DNA from: Flammula alnicola
Taxonomy: Eukaryota; Basidiomycota; Agaricomycetes; Agaricales; Strophariaceae
Assembly: GCA_015499995.1 (NCBI GenBank)
Contig: JADNRV010000137.1
Span: forward strand, 62,001 to 126,000
Length of the DNA: 64,000 bases
Direction of reading: 5' to 3'
Shown: in pieces, positions 31,980-42,951 of the stretch
Numbering within the stretch: position 1 is the stretch's first letter
Layout of the letters: each line of letters begins with the position of its first letter
Made by a program: the position numbers and the translations under genes
Notes under the pieces: model-generated
What the model saw: the letters and a program-made list of their open reading frames with translations, nothing else
Databases searched by the model: none
What the model was told of the DNA's origin: nothing

Positions 31980-34514
31980 TCACTCATTCCTCTTTTCAAA
32001 CTCCCTCGTAAATTCATCCATAGCATCGAGGGTAACCCTCAAATGCTCATAGCAAACCTTCTCACCCTTACCAACTGCAAGTGAATGGGCTGTCCTGGCG
32101 GCATTCTTGATCTGCCTGCCATTGATGCCGCGCCTCGCCAGGTCTTTGATGTGGTCGCGTGTAATGCCCTCGGCAGCCGCACCCATCTTATCGATGAAGG
32201 CGGCCCATACTTGTTCCTTGGACTCCTGGGTTAATTCATTGAAATGGAGTGCAACGTGGATACGGGAGAGGAAGGCTTCGTCGAAAGCCTTGACGCGATT
32301 GGTGGTCAGGAAAAGGATGCCGCGGTAGTATTCGACGTGGCGGAGGCTACATAAAAATGTGGTATTAGAGCGAAGATGATGGAAGGAAGAAAAGAAACAC
32401 GCACAAAACAGCCACCATGGCGTTCCTTTCCAAGTCATGCAATGACCTCTGCTCGAGGAAGACGTCCGCCTCATCAATCAGTGCAATCGCTTTCCAGGCA
32501 GTAGCGATGTCGAATATCTTGTCGAGAGCAGAATCCAACGATGCAGCCGTAGTTCCCAAGTCACCTCCGCCAACGATGTAGAGTGGCCTTTGCACGTGCT
32601 CGCTGGTCGCCTCGGCGGAGAAGGTCTTTCCAACACCAGGAGGACCAAAGAGGTTCACGACGAGACCATGTCCCTTGCCCTTGATGAAATCGTCAAAGCC
32701 GACTTCCTTGTGATGCGCTTCGACCAGAGATTGGAGAAGGTTCTTCCTGTCGCCAGGGAGGACAAGATTCTTGAACGCGTCTTTGTTCCAGTCGACGTCT
32801 TGGATCTTCTCGACGTTGAATTCAACTACATTGTATGAGTATAAAGAAAGCCTGGAAACAGGCATGACGTACGCCACACTTTATCGACAAGACTGAAGCC
32901 AAATACGACTGTAGGCGTGAGTAGCAGGTCCTCAGTCGAAATCTCAACATCAGGGGTAGCATCGTTGGACTGATGAGCGACGTTATCTGGAGCATATGCA
33001 CGTTATAAGCATACATAGGTGAGAATTAAACAAAGGCAATAAACTCGCCTGAATTAAACAGAGAGGGCACAGAGGGTGGAAGGATTGGGATGGGGTTTCC
33101 ATACGGATCATATTGAGGTCCGAATCGCGAGTCACCACCGGCCACTGAGCTGCCTTCCATTGTAGGGGGAACAGGAGTGGGGAGCAGGTAATTTGCGTTG
33201 AGGCGGCGGAAGGTTGCTCGGTCGACCATGATTCGGCTTCGCACCTACGGAACCAGGAGCAAACTGATAAGCCCGCGACATACTAGAATCACACCGTAAT
33301 GAATAATACTGACATTATGTTTCAAAAGTTTATCCCCTGCTTTGAGTGCAGCAATGCCTTCGAACTGCTTGTGATGAATGCCGATTAAGCTGACCCATTT
33401 CTTTCCTCTCTTCAATATGGCCTCCTTGAGGCCCTCAGGGTCAGGATGAAATTTGAGCGGGTACGCGTCCATCGTGTTGATTTTCACCGTCCCACGCATC
33501 GGCCTGATGTAGACTGTAGTCTGCACCCTGCCCACAACCACGCTGTGAGTAATGGGTCGGTCGACGAGATCGACGCTTTCCAAATTGAGCTGGAATACTG
33601 GCTTCCCTTCAACGGAGGTACGCATCCATGAAGCGAGCTGGAAGAGCCTTGGAAGGCCGGTGATGGCGCAGCGAGCAACCATGAGGCTTCGTGGGACGAG
33701 AATAGAGTAAAGGAGGTCGAAAGTGATCTCGCCGTGTGATGTCAAACGCTCAATCTTTGCGAGAGTGGCGCGATAGTCCGACGCAAGGGTTGATGTGAGA
33801 AGATTGACAGACGACAAGGTGTAGTTTTCCTCTGCGGTCCGAGCTTTCTTAGCCTGAAGAGTTGCAGCATATTCGAGGAAGGCAGGGTAGAATGTGATGA
33901 AGATTTCCGGATCCAACTAAGACGAATGCCGCTGTTAGCAAAGAGAATTGTAAACATGAACAATTATAAGTACCTCCAATGGGTCCGAATTCCAAGAGAC
34001 ACCTGGCCACGAGCGGATTACGTCTTTGCAAGCTTTGAGAATATACTCGCTCTTGACGACGAGCTTGAAAGTCGGATCAACGTTCTCTTGCCTAGACATG
34101 GTCCGGACGATGCTAGCGAAAGGGAGGACTGTCAGTGCTATGCTCTATCTCATTAGGTCTAAGCATATCCTTACACGAAGCTGAAATCCTTCCAAACATC
34201 GTTGCTACCACCTTGCATGATTGGTAGGCTTTCGACCGTCACCTTGGCGCTCGTGTTCTGCCAATATCGCGTCAATGGTGGTGGATACCACAAACAACGA
34301 AATAGTGAAAACATACCCTGTACTTCCATGACTTTGTCCACCAACTGTAGTAATAATCGACGCGTTTGACCTTCAAGGAGGGCACAGGAAGGTTGTCGTC
34401 CCTGACGATGGTGGAAACCTTCGACTCATTGTCGTCGTCGATCGACTTCTCTTCCACACGGGAAGAGGAAGCAGACGAGGAGTTCTTGACGAGACTGGAG
34501 AATCGGCGGTGCAT
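31980..34514 (-). CDS. AAA+ ATPase (fungal DUF7025-type, single AAA core)
   Basis: Starts MHRRFSSLVKNSSSASSSR at 34514. The N-terminal region has VESLPIMQGGSNDVWKDFSF, WPGVSWNSDPLE, a long exon LDPEIFITFYPAFLEYAATL, and SRIMVDRATFRRLNANYLL. These match the middle domain found before the ATPase in this fungal family. The AAA core shows Walker A GPPGVGKT, pore-type ATSEHVQRPLYIVGGGDLG, Walker B IALIDEADVFLEQR, sensor-1 ILFLTTNRVKAFDEAFLSRI with the arginine finger, and sensor-2-like GINGRQIKNAARTAHSLA. The stop is at 31980. A short intron around 32347-32400 sits between Walker B and sensor 1. All catalytic residues are present, so it should be an active ATPase. The biological role of the family is not known. 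About 750 residues. Confidence 0.85.
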
Positions 34515-35825
34515 AATGGGCCAAGGGTTGGGGATGCAAAGCAGATATCGACTGTTTATGTACCATTTAGAAAAGGAATGAGTAGATATGGTAACGCCAA
34601 TGATAGGTTAATTGGAATTTGGCCCTGTGATGAACCATGGGAAACAATGGGACGAAGGCTGCGCGAGCGGGTGTCATGAAAGCTGTGCGTGCCGTCGATT
34701 TTAGATCAACTTGACTCTTTATGACTCCGCACACGTCACCCTGTACCTGGGTGAGCCTATGATAGAGAGAAGATTCAGGATATTTTGGGCATACCAGGAA
34801 AGGGTCCTGTACTTTGGCTATCGCGCTGTCTTCATTGGAGAATGAAGGTGATTCTCGAAGTTCCCTGGCTCGATCAGAAGATTGTTGGGGCCGAGTTCCA
34901 CATTCACCTACGGCACGTATCTTTTCTGTCGTATTCTCCCCTCTGGAGAAAGAAATCAATACATGAACAAGAGCGCGCATGCTAGACGTGTGGGTGACAG
35001 AGACGAACAACCGCCGACAAACCACGTGTGCGTGAATGTGTGATGCGTAACGTATGCGTGGGAACGCTGCTTTCTCTGCGCGCGACACAGCCACACGTAC
35101 TGAGTCGATTTCGGATTTGCTTTCATGATCAATTTGCTTTCCTACCCCAAGGGAAGAAATGTTAATAGCCCTCATATTCACGGTCTGCCTTCCTTAATTC
35201 ATCTGCGAAATATTATTTATGCCCTCACAGTTCGCACAACTTTCGTGTTCTCACACATGTCTGACAGAACGTCAGTATTTGCTCAGTATGTACAACGACA
35301 GTGTTTCAGCGGAAAGCAGGGGAAGCCTGCATACACATTGGTGTTCGATATCCATCATCAAGACACATACTGACTATAGGCTCGATGTAGCGCCCGTCAC
35401 AATTGACATCACTAGCTGCTAAACATCGTTCTGCATAGATCCGACACATGTAGTGCACATGAATACCATAACATAGCCATCCGTCTCTTCTCTTGACAAA
35501 TTGATTATCATGACTCCGAAGGACACTCCCACTTAAATATCATGCACGAGATACAAAGTAGAATTCTGGCTGAAGACCTGGGCAGAGCGCTTCTACGCGG
35601 TTAGCACGACCAGGACGCGTTAAGCGCCTGCTCACACACTACTTAAGATCAGAAATTTCCAATTAAGTACAGTTTGTTCAACGAGCGCAGTCGCAGGTCG
35701 CCCAAGTACGAGCGGTGCAGAAGAGAACTTTTGGTTGAGAGACGATTGTAAGTGGCTGTGCACGCTCATGTGTCCCGGCGCGGCGCGATATGCACGGCTT
35801 CGGGCGACCTCACCTAGACTCGAAC
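34515..35825. other. Intergenic, no supported gene
   Basis: About 1.3 kb upstream of the AAA gene. A reverse-strand frame of 204 codons (34567-35181) is open but has no motif, no signal peptide, and an unusual mix of Arg/Ser/His; I do not call it. The rest shows only short frames. Confidence 0.4.
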
Positions 35826-35945
35826 CCAGTCTACTTGGGGAGAATATCTACGGCTCTGTGTAGATTAGTAAAAATTGATGACAAGTGTTTTTTCCCAACT
35901 CGATTGAGACTGTGTGATCGCCGGATATTCTCCCAAGTAGACTGG
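35826..35945. repeat. Inverted repeat of 22-23 bp arms, 75-base spacer
   Basis: Arms 35826-35848 and 35924-35945 are complementary apart from one extra G (CCAGTCTACTTGGG...). The right arm overlaps the start of the longer inverted repeat at 35942. Confidence 0.8.
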
Positions 35946-36011
35946 TACGGATTTACCGTAACCGAGTACATGAGTTTTTCAAACCCCGAACAACGACCGA
36001 AAGCGGAAATT
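35942..36011. repeat. 70-bp inverted repeat A (partner 36771-36840)
   Basis: CTGGTACGGATTTACCGTAA onward matches the reverse complement of 36771-36840 with only two visible differences over 70 bases. The pair encloses a small ORF and about 760 bases. Confidence 0.85.
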
Positions 36012-36190
36012 CGAGCTTCACGTGCTCAAACGCGTCGGGCGCGTCATTGTCTGCTGTAATCTTATAAAACACACAGAAGATGACGTTGAACAGTCAAACA
36101 TTGGCAATAGATTTCTCATGATATAGTTACAGTGGAAAGGAGTCTCCAGAAGGCGTCCAATCTGCCCTATCCACTACATTGTTGGCTGCC

Positions 36191-36427
36191 CTAGTCCGAC
36201 TCCATCACATACCCAAAATCCAGCTTATTCAACGGTGTCTGCGGAGTCGGCATTCCATATGCAATTGATGTCGAACCTGGACCCGGTAGAGGAACAGTGT
36301 TGGATATGCTGAGGTCCCATTCGGAAAGACGTGTCTTCTGGATGTTCGAGCTCTGGAAAGTTGATTCGCGTTGTGATCTTCTCAGCAGCTTGTCTTCGGC
36401 CAAAGTTCCTGGCAAAGCAAAGCTCAT
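36191..36427 (-). CDS. Small ORF, 78 codons, unknown
   Basis: ATG at 36427, stop at 36191, no intron. Sequence begins MSFALPGTLAEDKLLRRSQR and ends DFGYVMESD; hydrophilic with several Ser/Pro, no membrane segment or signal peptide. It lies between the A/A' inverted-repeat arms. Upstream, 36454-36642, another reverse frame is Lys/Arg-rich and probably a leader. The composition is protein-like, but with no recognised family it may be a chance frame or an element-borne gene. Confidence 0.35.
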   Translation of the reverse strand: MSFALPGTLAEDKLLRRSQRESTFQSSNIQKTRLSEWDLSISNTVPLPGPGSTSIAYGMPTPQTPLNKLDFGYVMESD

Positions 36428-36770
36428 TGTCGTCGAGTCACCACTGGTACAGTTTATTGTTGGCTTGAGGAGAGTTTGACACGGAAAGATGGTTTTGGAG
36501 GTATCAGATAAAGCAGAAGTGAGTGTAGATGAGGGAAGGAAGCAAGCAAGGACGACCGCCGTCGACGCGCTCTGCCAAAACGTACCTTCCTTTTCGAGGT
36601 CTTTGCCTTAAAAAGGGTGGTCGGTGATGTCCGAAAGCCCACTTTCGATCATAGCGCGCGACAAGAGCCGGGAAGTCCCGGTTTTCCAGTCCTTATATCG
36701 AGGGTTTTCTCATATAAGGCTGGTCACGAGTCTAGGGAGTGCTGTCGAGGTGGGGGCTGCATATAGGGGG

Positions 36771-36840
36771 AATTTCCGCTTTCGGTCGTTAGTCGGGGTT
36801 TGAAAAACTCATGTACTCGGTTACGGTAAATCCGTACCAG
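36771..36840. repeat. 70-bp inverted repeat A'
   Basis: Reverse complement of 35942-36011. Confidence 0.85.
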
Positions 36841-36972
36841 ACGTCTTGGTAAAGATTCCTCCTGTAGGCAGTGCCGAAATGGGTTGGCACAGCCACAATC
36901 TTCCCAAGCGTCTGGGTCGAGACTAGACCTCACCAGTACTTACCACATATTACTATTAGAGAGCTTCCGCCC

Positions 36973-37052
36973 AAGGGACTACAGCCGGAAGATTCCGAAA
37001 CACCAACTCCCCCTGCCTCATACCATCAGCGTCCCAATTAGGACGAGCTCCG
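36973..37052. repeat. About 80-bp inverted repeat B (partner 37591-37668)
   Basis: AAGGGACTACAGCCGGAAGA onward is the reverse complement of 37591-37668 with a few small indels (GGCAGGGGGAG versus GGCGGGAG). Confidence 0.85.
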
Positions 37053-37590
37053 TACGCTGCATTATAGGCAGGTGTCACCTAATTAGAACATTTCTGCTCG
37101 TGTAGATATTGGCAGTTGAGTACGATGTTCAAGTAATACCATTTTCCTACCACCTCATTGTAATCACGCTTTGGTATTCGGTATTGGACATCTATTTTTT
37201 GTAATCTTCATGTCTAAGCTCTTGAGTTTTTGGTAAGTCCGCAGCATATGGGACCACCTACCAGGTTCTTGATAGTGACGATATCTGGGCCATACAACAG
37301 GCCATTGACAACAACGATTTTGATGATGGTGGTGAGGAAGAGGTCGAGGAGGCGGACAATACTTGGTGTTCACGCAAACGAGCCATCTCGATTGAATCAT
37401 CGTCATCGTCAATAGCCACGTCACCCAAAGGGCCAAAATTTAAAAGAAGCACCCGGATTCTTAGGGCATCAGCATTACCATGTACTATCAACTATTATAC
37501 ACGACTTATGCATGACAATTTGACGATAGTATGTTATCTACATTACTGACGATGCCTCGATTGAGAGCTCCTGCCTAATCTGTTCGACGC

Positions 37591-37668
37591 CGGAGCTCGT
37601 CCTAATTGGGACGCTGATGGGTATGAGGCGGGAGTTGGTGTTTCGGAATCTTCCGGCTGTAGTCCCTT
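37591..37668. repeat. About 80-bp inverted repeat B'
   Basis: CGGAGCTCGTCCTAATTGGG onward, complementary to 36973-37052. The B/B' loop holds low-complexity GATGATGG-rich DNA and no gene. Confidence 0.85.
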
Positions 37669-37975
37669 GCTTCCGCCTGCCCCCGCGTTATCGCCGGTCA
37701 AGGCAAGATTCCTTGTGCTCGCAATGCGCATTCGTCAAGATTCGTCAATGTGGACACAAGCCTTGGCAAGCATGGGATGTTTTATGAAAGCCAAGAGAAT
37801 TCGGGTGTTTTAGGTCCACAGGATGGCAACGCACTCGTGTTCGCAACGACAACCCCTCCGAATCTCTGCCTCTTTCCTCCTTGATGCGTCCGCCCATCCT
37901 CTCATTCTTTTGATTTTGCTGTCTTTTTTCCATCTTTACCCGCTCTTTTTTGTGTACTGCAGGCACACCTTTGCA

Positions 37976-39252
37976 ATGGGTGTTTTAGCGCTCGACGACA
38001 GGGACCCATCAATTGTGTATTCGCCCGGATGGGCTCAAGCCGGTTCAAGCCTCGAGTATAATTCTACGACCAGCTGGACCGCTGTTGCTGGTTCAACTGC
38101 TAAAGTGCCTTTTCGCGGTGAGATAAAACCCTCTCCTCTCTCCCAAAAATCATTCTTATGGGCACTATCCATTAATAGGAACGAGTGTCGGAGTCTATGG
38201 AACAATACCCGCTGGTACTGTCGCATCTGTTGCACCAGTATCAGCCTACAGCATCGACGGAGGCGCACCTATTCTATTCCGCGCTGCCCAGGGGGCGACT
38301 GCGCAATATCACCGATTGTTTTTTCAATCACCCGTCTTGCCTGATGGGCAGCACCAGCTGACTGTCGCGCACCCCATTCTATCCGATCCACTTTTCCTCG
38401 ACTTTCTCATGATCGTGCAAACATCGGATGCCAGTATTTCCCTCTCCGCCACTTCCTCTACCACCTCCTCTACCACCTCTACTACCACGAGCACAACGTC
38501 TGCTGCCCCATCATCCACAGTGGTTAATACACCCGTGCCAGTCACCGTTACCGTAACCTCCGTCGTTCATAGTGCAGAGAGTTCTCCGACAGCTATTGGT
38601 GCAGATGGCGCAGCTGCCTCTCCCAGTGGAAGTGCTGTGAGCGCAACAGTAAATACCGGAAAATCTAGTAATGGAGGAGCCATTGCAGGAGGCATAATTG
38701 CTGTTATCGTCGTCTTATTTTTACTTGCATTCGGATATATCTTTTGGCGCCGCCGACGCGGTAAACGTAGTTCCGTCATTGCCAGCAATTGTGCGCATTT
38801 CCTCTCGTCGTCACACATCATTATCTTACTGACCATATCATCCAGTCTGGAACACTGGATCTTCCACTACTGCGCCATCCCAACCTTTCGCCCTCGCCAC
38901 CCCGCCACTGTCCAATAAGCCCGTAATGAGCCAGGCTAGCACTCCACAACCGTACGACCCGCGTTATCCTGGCGGTTACACCCCTGGACCTATTAACCCC
39001 GGGCAGCCCTATACTAACTACGCGCCAGCCGCCTCCGCCCATACGTTCACCCCGTCTAGCGAAAACACCCACTACGGCCAGCCCCAGGGCCAAGGATACC
39101 CCTCCCGTGCTTATTTACCCCCGTCTCAGCTCATGAACCCCAACCCAAACAACGATTACAACCTTGGGATGCCAATCCCGACGAACAACCCGAACTATGT
39201 GTCTGAAGTTCAAGTTCAGGCCGGGCCACGTACTCGCATACGCCTTGACTGA
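37976..39252 (+). CDS. Mucin-like single-pass transmembrane protein
   Basis: Starts MGVLALDDRDPSIVYSPGWA at 37976, preferred because this Agaricomycete family begins with DDRDP.I.YS..W; an in-frame ATG at 37823 would add a hydrophobic leader of about 50 residues and could supply a signal sequence. Extracellular beta domain: GTSVGVYGTIPAGTVAS and FQSPVLPDGQHQLTV. Then a Ser/Thr-rich stalk (SSTTSSTTSTTTSTTS) likely O-glycosylated, one membrane helix GGAIAGGIIAVIVVLFLLAF, then a basic stop-transfer WRRRR. A final intron (GTAAACG..CATCCAG) leads to a Pro/Tyr/Asn-rich cytoplasmic tail (PYDPRYPGGYTPGPINPGQP) ending at 39252. Two introns. Cell-surface adhesion or sensing is a guess. Confidence 0.78.
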
Positions 39253-39848
39253 TTATATACCCGCAAGCTTTCGGCATCCTTTCAATAGTTCTACAGTATA
39301 TTTAACACGCTAGCGTGAGAGTCCTTGTATGTATTGTATAATGAGATTCCATTAACTGCGTACATGTAGCAAGATCTGTGGGATCTTCGGTGTCGCTCCA
39401 TATACCCTGATATTCTTTTGAAGTCCAAATAGACTCAGACCGAGGACAATGTAAAACGCGGGGTATGCCAGTGTCTCCGTTCGTTTAGGTATCACCATTT
39501 CAGCAGATGTGATTTGACCGAGGACAAGGTAAAACGCGGGGTTATGTATGTCTATTGATATGCCAGTGTCTCCATGCGATTAGGTATCACAATTTCAGCA
39601 GATGTGACTTATTTACAGTATAACATGGAACCATGAAAAGAACGGTCGATTGTATGGAGATCTTAGGGAGCAGAGGTGGAGAAATCATGGCTGATATGCC
39701 AACATGGGAACAGTGAGGGAATAGCGCATTGTCGTTATCTTGTTGAAACATATGGGTACACCAGTGAACATACGGTATGATATTTACAAATCGAGAATAT
39801 ATGATAGCATTCGGAGCGTCATCTCCCAGCCCATTCCAGAAATTCCTC
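39253..39848. other. Intergenic between convergent genes
   Basis: Holds the 3' ends of the mucin-like gene and the P450 gene. It contains the direct duplication listed separately at 39438-39608; otherwise no gene. Confidence 0.5.
39438..39608. repeat. Imperfect direct tandem duplication (78 + 93 bp)
   Basis: GACCGAGGACAATGTAAAAC at 39438 recurs as GACCGAGGACAAGGTAAAAC at 39516; both units continue through TGCCAGTGTCTCC and TTTCAGCAGATGTGA. The second carries a ~16-base insertion. Confidence 0.85.
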
Positions 39849-42009
39849 TCAAAGTCCGTAATCCTCCATCATATCTCTCACACCTTCAACAGTCTTCGCC
39901 ACCCGAGGCTCGAAGAACACCTTGAATGGTAATGGATGGGTATTCGCCGACTCGGTGAAGGCCAATTCGTCGATGGGCGACGATGGATCTGCTTTGACGT
40001 TGAATGCCCATTGAACGAGGGCGGTGTTTATGAAAACGGATCTAGAAAATAGTAGGGTTTGAGATGGGAAATGTGGCGTAGGGCCTAGAACGTAGACTTA
40101 CGCGGTGGCCATGTGTTGACCCGGGCATACCCTTGAAAATCATTCTGCCTTCAGCATGATACGGCAAAAATACACGATTTCCTTCTCACCGTCTCCCGAA
40201 ACCGAAGGTATAAGCTCTCAACTCTTCTCTGATTTTACCATTTTCATCGATCCACCGTTGAGGGTTGAATTTTTCTGGGTCTGGGAAATATTCTGGGTCA
40301 CGTCCTACAGCCCTACAAGAAATACAACCATTAACAAACTGATCAGAAGAAAGCTCGTTTCGCGTACCAAACATTGCCGACCACAGCTGCGCCTTTAGGG
40401 ATCAGGTAGTTTTCCTATAAGTTTATAATCCGATTAAATCGGTGCAAAGCGGTGAAAGACGCGAGATATACATACCCAAATGATGTCCTTTGTCGCCTTA
40501 TGAGCAAATCCTAGTAGCACAAAGTTAGGAACCTTCTAATAGGAGGCTACAGCGCGTACCTCCAGCGCTAACGGGTCTCCATCTAAACGTTTCAAGCACG
40601 AAAGCCATCGTTTGCGGAAGCACGTCTTGATCGGCCAGCGTAGGAGCTGAGAACGTAATTCACGTTGAATACCAGGGTTTGAAAGCACGAGTAAATGTGG
40701 CGCTGACGTACCTCGTTCACGCCCAATAATGGAATCTAATTCCTGCTGAACCTTGGCTTGCGCTTCTGGATAACACGCCGCAGCCAAAACACCGATGCTG
40801 ATCGCTGACGCCGTCGTGTCAGAGCCAGCGCCGAACATGCTTCCGGCGAGATATGCCGTCTCGCCATCTGTGAGCTCGAGTTCCTTCTGTTTTTCAAGGA
40901 GGTATTTCCCGAACGAGTCTGGAATCTCTTCTCCTCTTTCCTAAATTGAAAGGAATGATATATTAGTCTGCATTGCTACGAATCTGAGAATATGACGAAC
41001 CGCTTTCATCCTGACTTCGTTCAATTGACTCTTAAATAACTCGAGTTCTTCGGCGTGTCCATCTTTGAGCTCTTTTAGATATCCAGGCACGTATCTGATA
41101 CTTCGTGAGTTCGGCGAATAGAAGTCTTAATTAGGTTTGAGCTCACCGGAGGATTGGATATGCGTCAACTTTCCATACACCGGGTCGCAGGGTGTTTCCC
41201 AGCAGAGTCAGACAACGAATTACAGCTTGTACGTCTGGGTCTTCATACGACTTCGGGTTTTTGCCGTATGCTAATGCCATAACGACAGAGGCTGAATATC
41301 TAGAGATCGAGAAATCGGTCAGACAGTAAACAAGAAATGGGCGGGACTTCAAAAACCTCTTAGCATGATCCTGGTGTTTGTCTGGGCTCTCAATGATATC
41401 GAAGATATGTTGTCGAGCATTCATCATCAAGGTCGGCGCGTAAGTCGTGACAACTTTCGGTTGCAAGTGAGCATGAAGGGCCCTAACAAATGAAACGCAA
41501 GTCAGCACGCGTGATATGGAAGCCACGATAACACGGGACGCACCGTCTCATCTTCTTAAACCGATCGCCTGCTGGTGTTAACAACATGCGCATCCCACCC
41601 GACAATGTCTCCCCGGCGGCTATGTTCTGAGGACGATCAACGAGGTAAGCACCTTCCTTCTCCATGATATCGATGGCAGCCTGCAGTCGACCGACGACGA
41701 TGGTCGTGCTGAAACCTTGCCGCAAAGAAAACACGGGTCCGTATTCTTGTGTCCATTCTTCAAACTTCCGGTAGGCACTTCAAGACGAAATCAGCCAACG
41801 CGACGAGAGAACCAATATATAAGGAGAACGCACAATGCCTTGGGTATCGTGTTTCCGAAGAGGAAACTTCCAGGTGGACCGGGTGGAAGGGGTAATTTGG
41901 ACGACTGTGTTAGACGCTGGCGGATGACAGCAAGGATGGTGAAACATAGTACTACTGCGGCAATGCTCTGGGGCTGTAAGAGAATCTCGACGAAATGTAG
42001 AGTGGCCAT
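39849..42009 (-). CDS. Cytochrome P450 monooxygenase
   Basis: Starts MATLHFVEILLQPQSIAAVV at 42009 with an N-terminal anchor helix, then the hinge LPLPPGPPG. Successive exons: YRKFEEWTQEYGPVFSLRQG, FSLRQGF region with DRPQNIAAGETL, an I-helix MFGAGSDTTASAISIG (the AGxDTT oxygen-activation motif), the ExxR motif in FVLETFRWRPVSAGG, GRDPEYFPDPEKFNPQRW (PERF region), and the heme loop FGFGRR | VCPGQHMATA, where an intron splits the motif before the Cys ligand. The C-terminal exon ends DMMEDYGL at 39849. All P450 landmarks are intact, about 500 residues. ER-bound, using NADPH-P450 reductase. Subfamily and substrate cannot be told from sequence here; there are no neighbouring pathway genes, so it is unlikely to be part of a cluster. 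Confidence 0.88.
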
Positions 42010-42951
42010 GGTTGTTCAAGAGCGAACACCAGCGAAGGTGTTTATAGTTAAAATGGGAGGAAGCAAGATCCGCCCATCTCCCTTGGATTTATGTATCGCA
42101 GAACAAGGTCACGCGTACATTCTTCAGCGCGCCGCATACTTGTACATTAGAACGTCATAATAGGAGATCCAGATTATGTTTCCCATGAAAACGTGGAACC
42201 AAAACAAGTTCCGGCATGCGGGGAGCCGATCTTGTCTCGTGGGGAATCCCTAAATGGCAGAAACGCCTCCATCGCAAACATCCTAATCCAGAGAAACGCG
42301 GAACGTCGTGGAAGCACGCCCACGAACCTCCTCGACATCTATAATATTGCGAGCATGCTATTGCGTAAATTGTGCATGAGACGGTGCTTGCGACGCTCCA
42401 CGGACTCACATTCCTTCCTAATATGGTCCGAATCGCTCTTGCAACCGTCTCGTGCCGTGGTGTCCTTGCCCATCGGACGCGTATCGTGGGTGATCCAATG
42501 GCAGGATCGCTTGTATTTTCGCTAGCGACTTCGACGACATACCGCCGGGCTTTAGTGCGGCATGCGTCTGCATCGCACCAGGTCACATTTGATTTGCATT
42601 TGATTTGTTATTTTTTGGCACCAACGCAACACCAACGACAACGAAAGTTGAGCACCCTGATGGTCGAAAAGGATGGTGGCGTTCTGGTGAGAATTAGAAT
42701 TGTGCGTCGGAGAAATCAATGAAGCGTCCTTGTCGTGCCCACTGTTCACAGTAAATATTTCCGTTTAGTGGAGGATTTAGTGGAGGATACCGCGAAACCA
42801 GCCTCGGTTACCGAGGCCGACTCGTTTCATAAGGTATTTGGCTGCAGGCTCTCAAACAAATAGTTTTAAGACTCAGTTTATCTCCGCCAACGCCACGCCG
42901 AGGTGCCTTTGACCGCGGTAAATTTGTCTGACTTACCACGACATCGACGAA
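42010..42951. other. Intergenic between divergent genes, no gene seen
   Basis: About 940 bases holding the promoters of the P450 (-) and the RS-rich gene (+). Open frames of 110-143 codons on both strands (42155-42586) overlap each other and have no recognisable motif. Confidence 0.45.

Noticed and set aside
34567..35181. 204-codon reverse frame upstream of the AAA gene
   Set aside because: No motif, no signal peptide, biased composition, and no splice-linked continuation; the longest frame in noncoding DNA of this GC content can reach this length.
42155..42586. 143-codon Cys/Arg-rich reverse frame between the P450 and RS-rich genes
   Set aside because: It lies in a shared promoter region, overlaps open frames on the other strand, and has no cysteine pattern of a known family.
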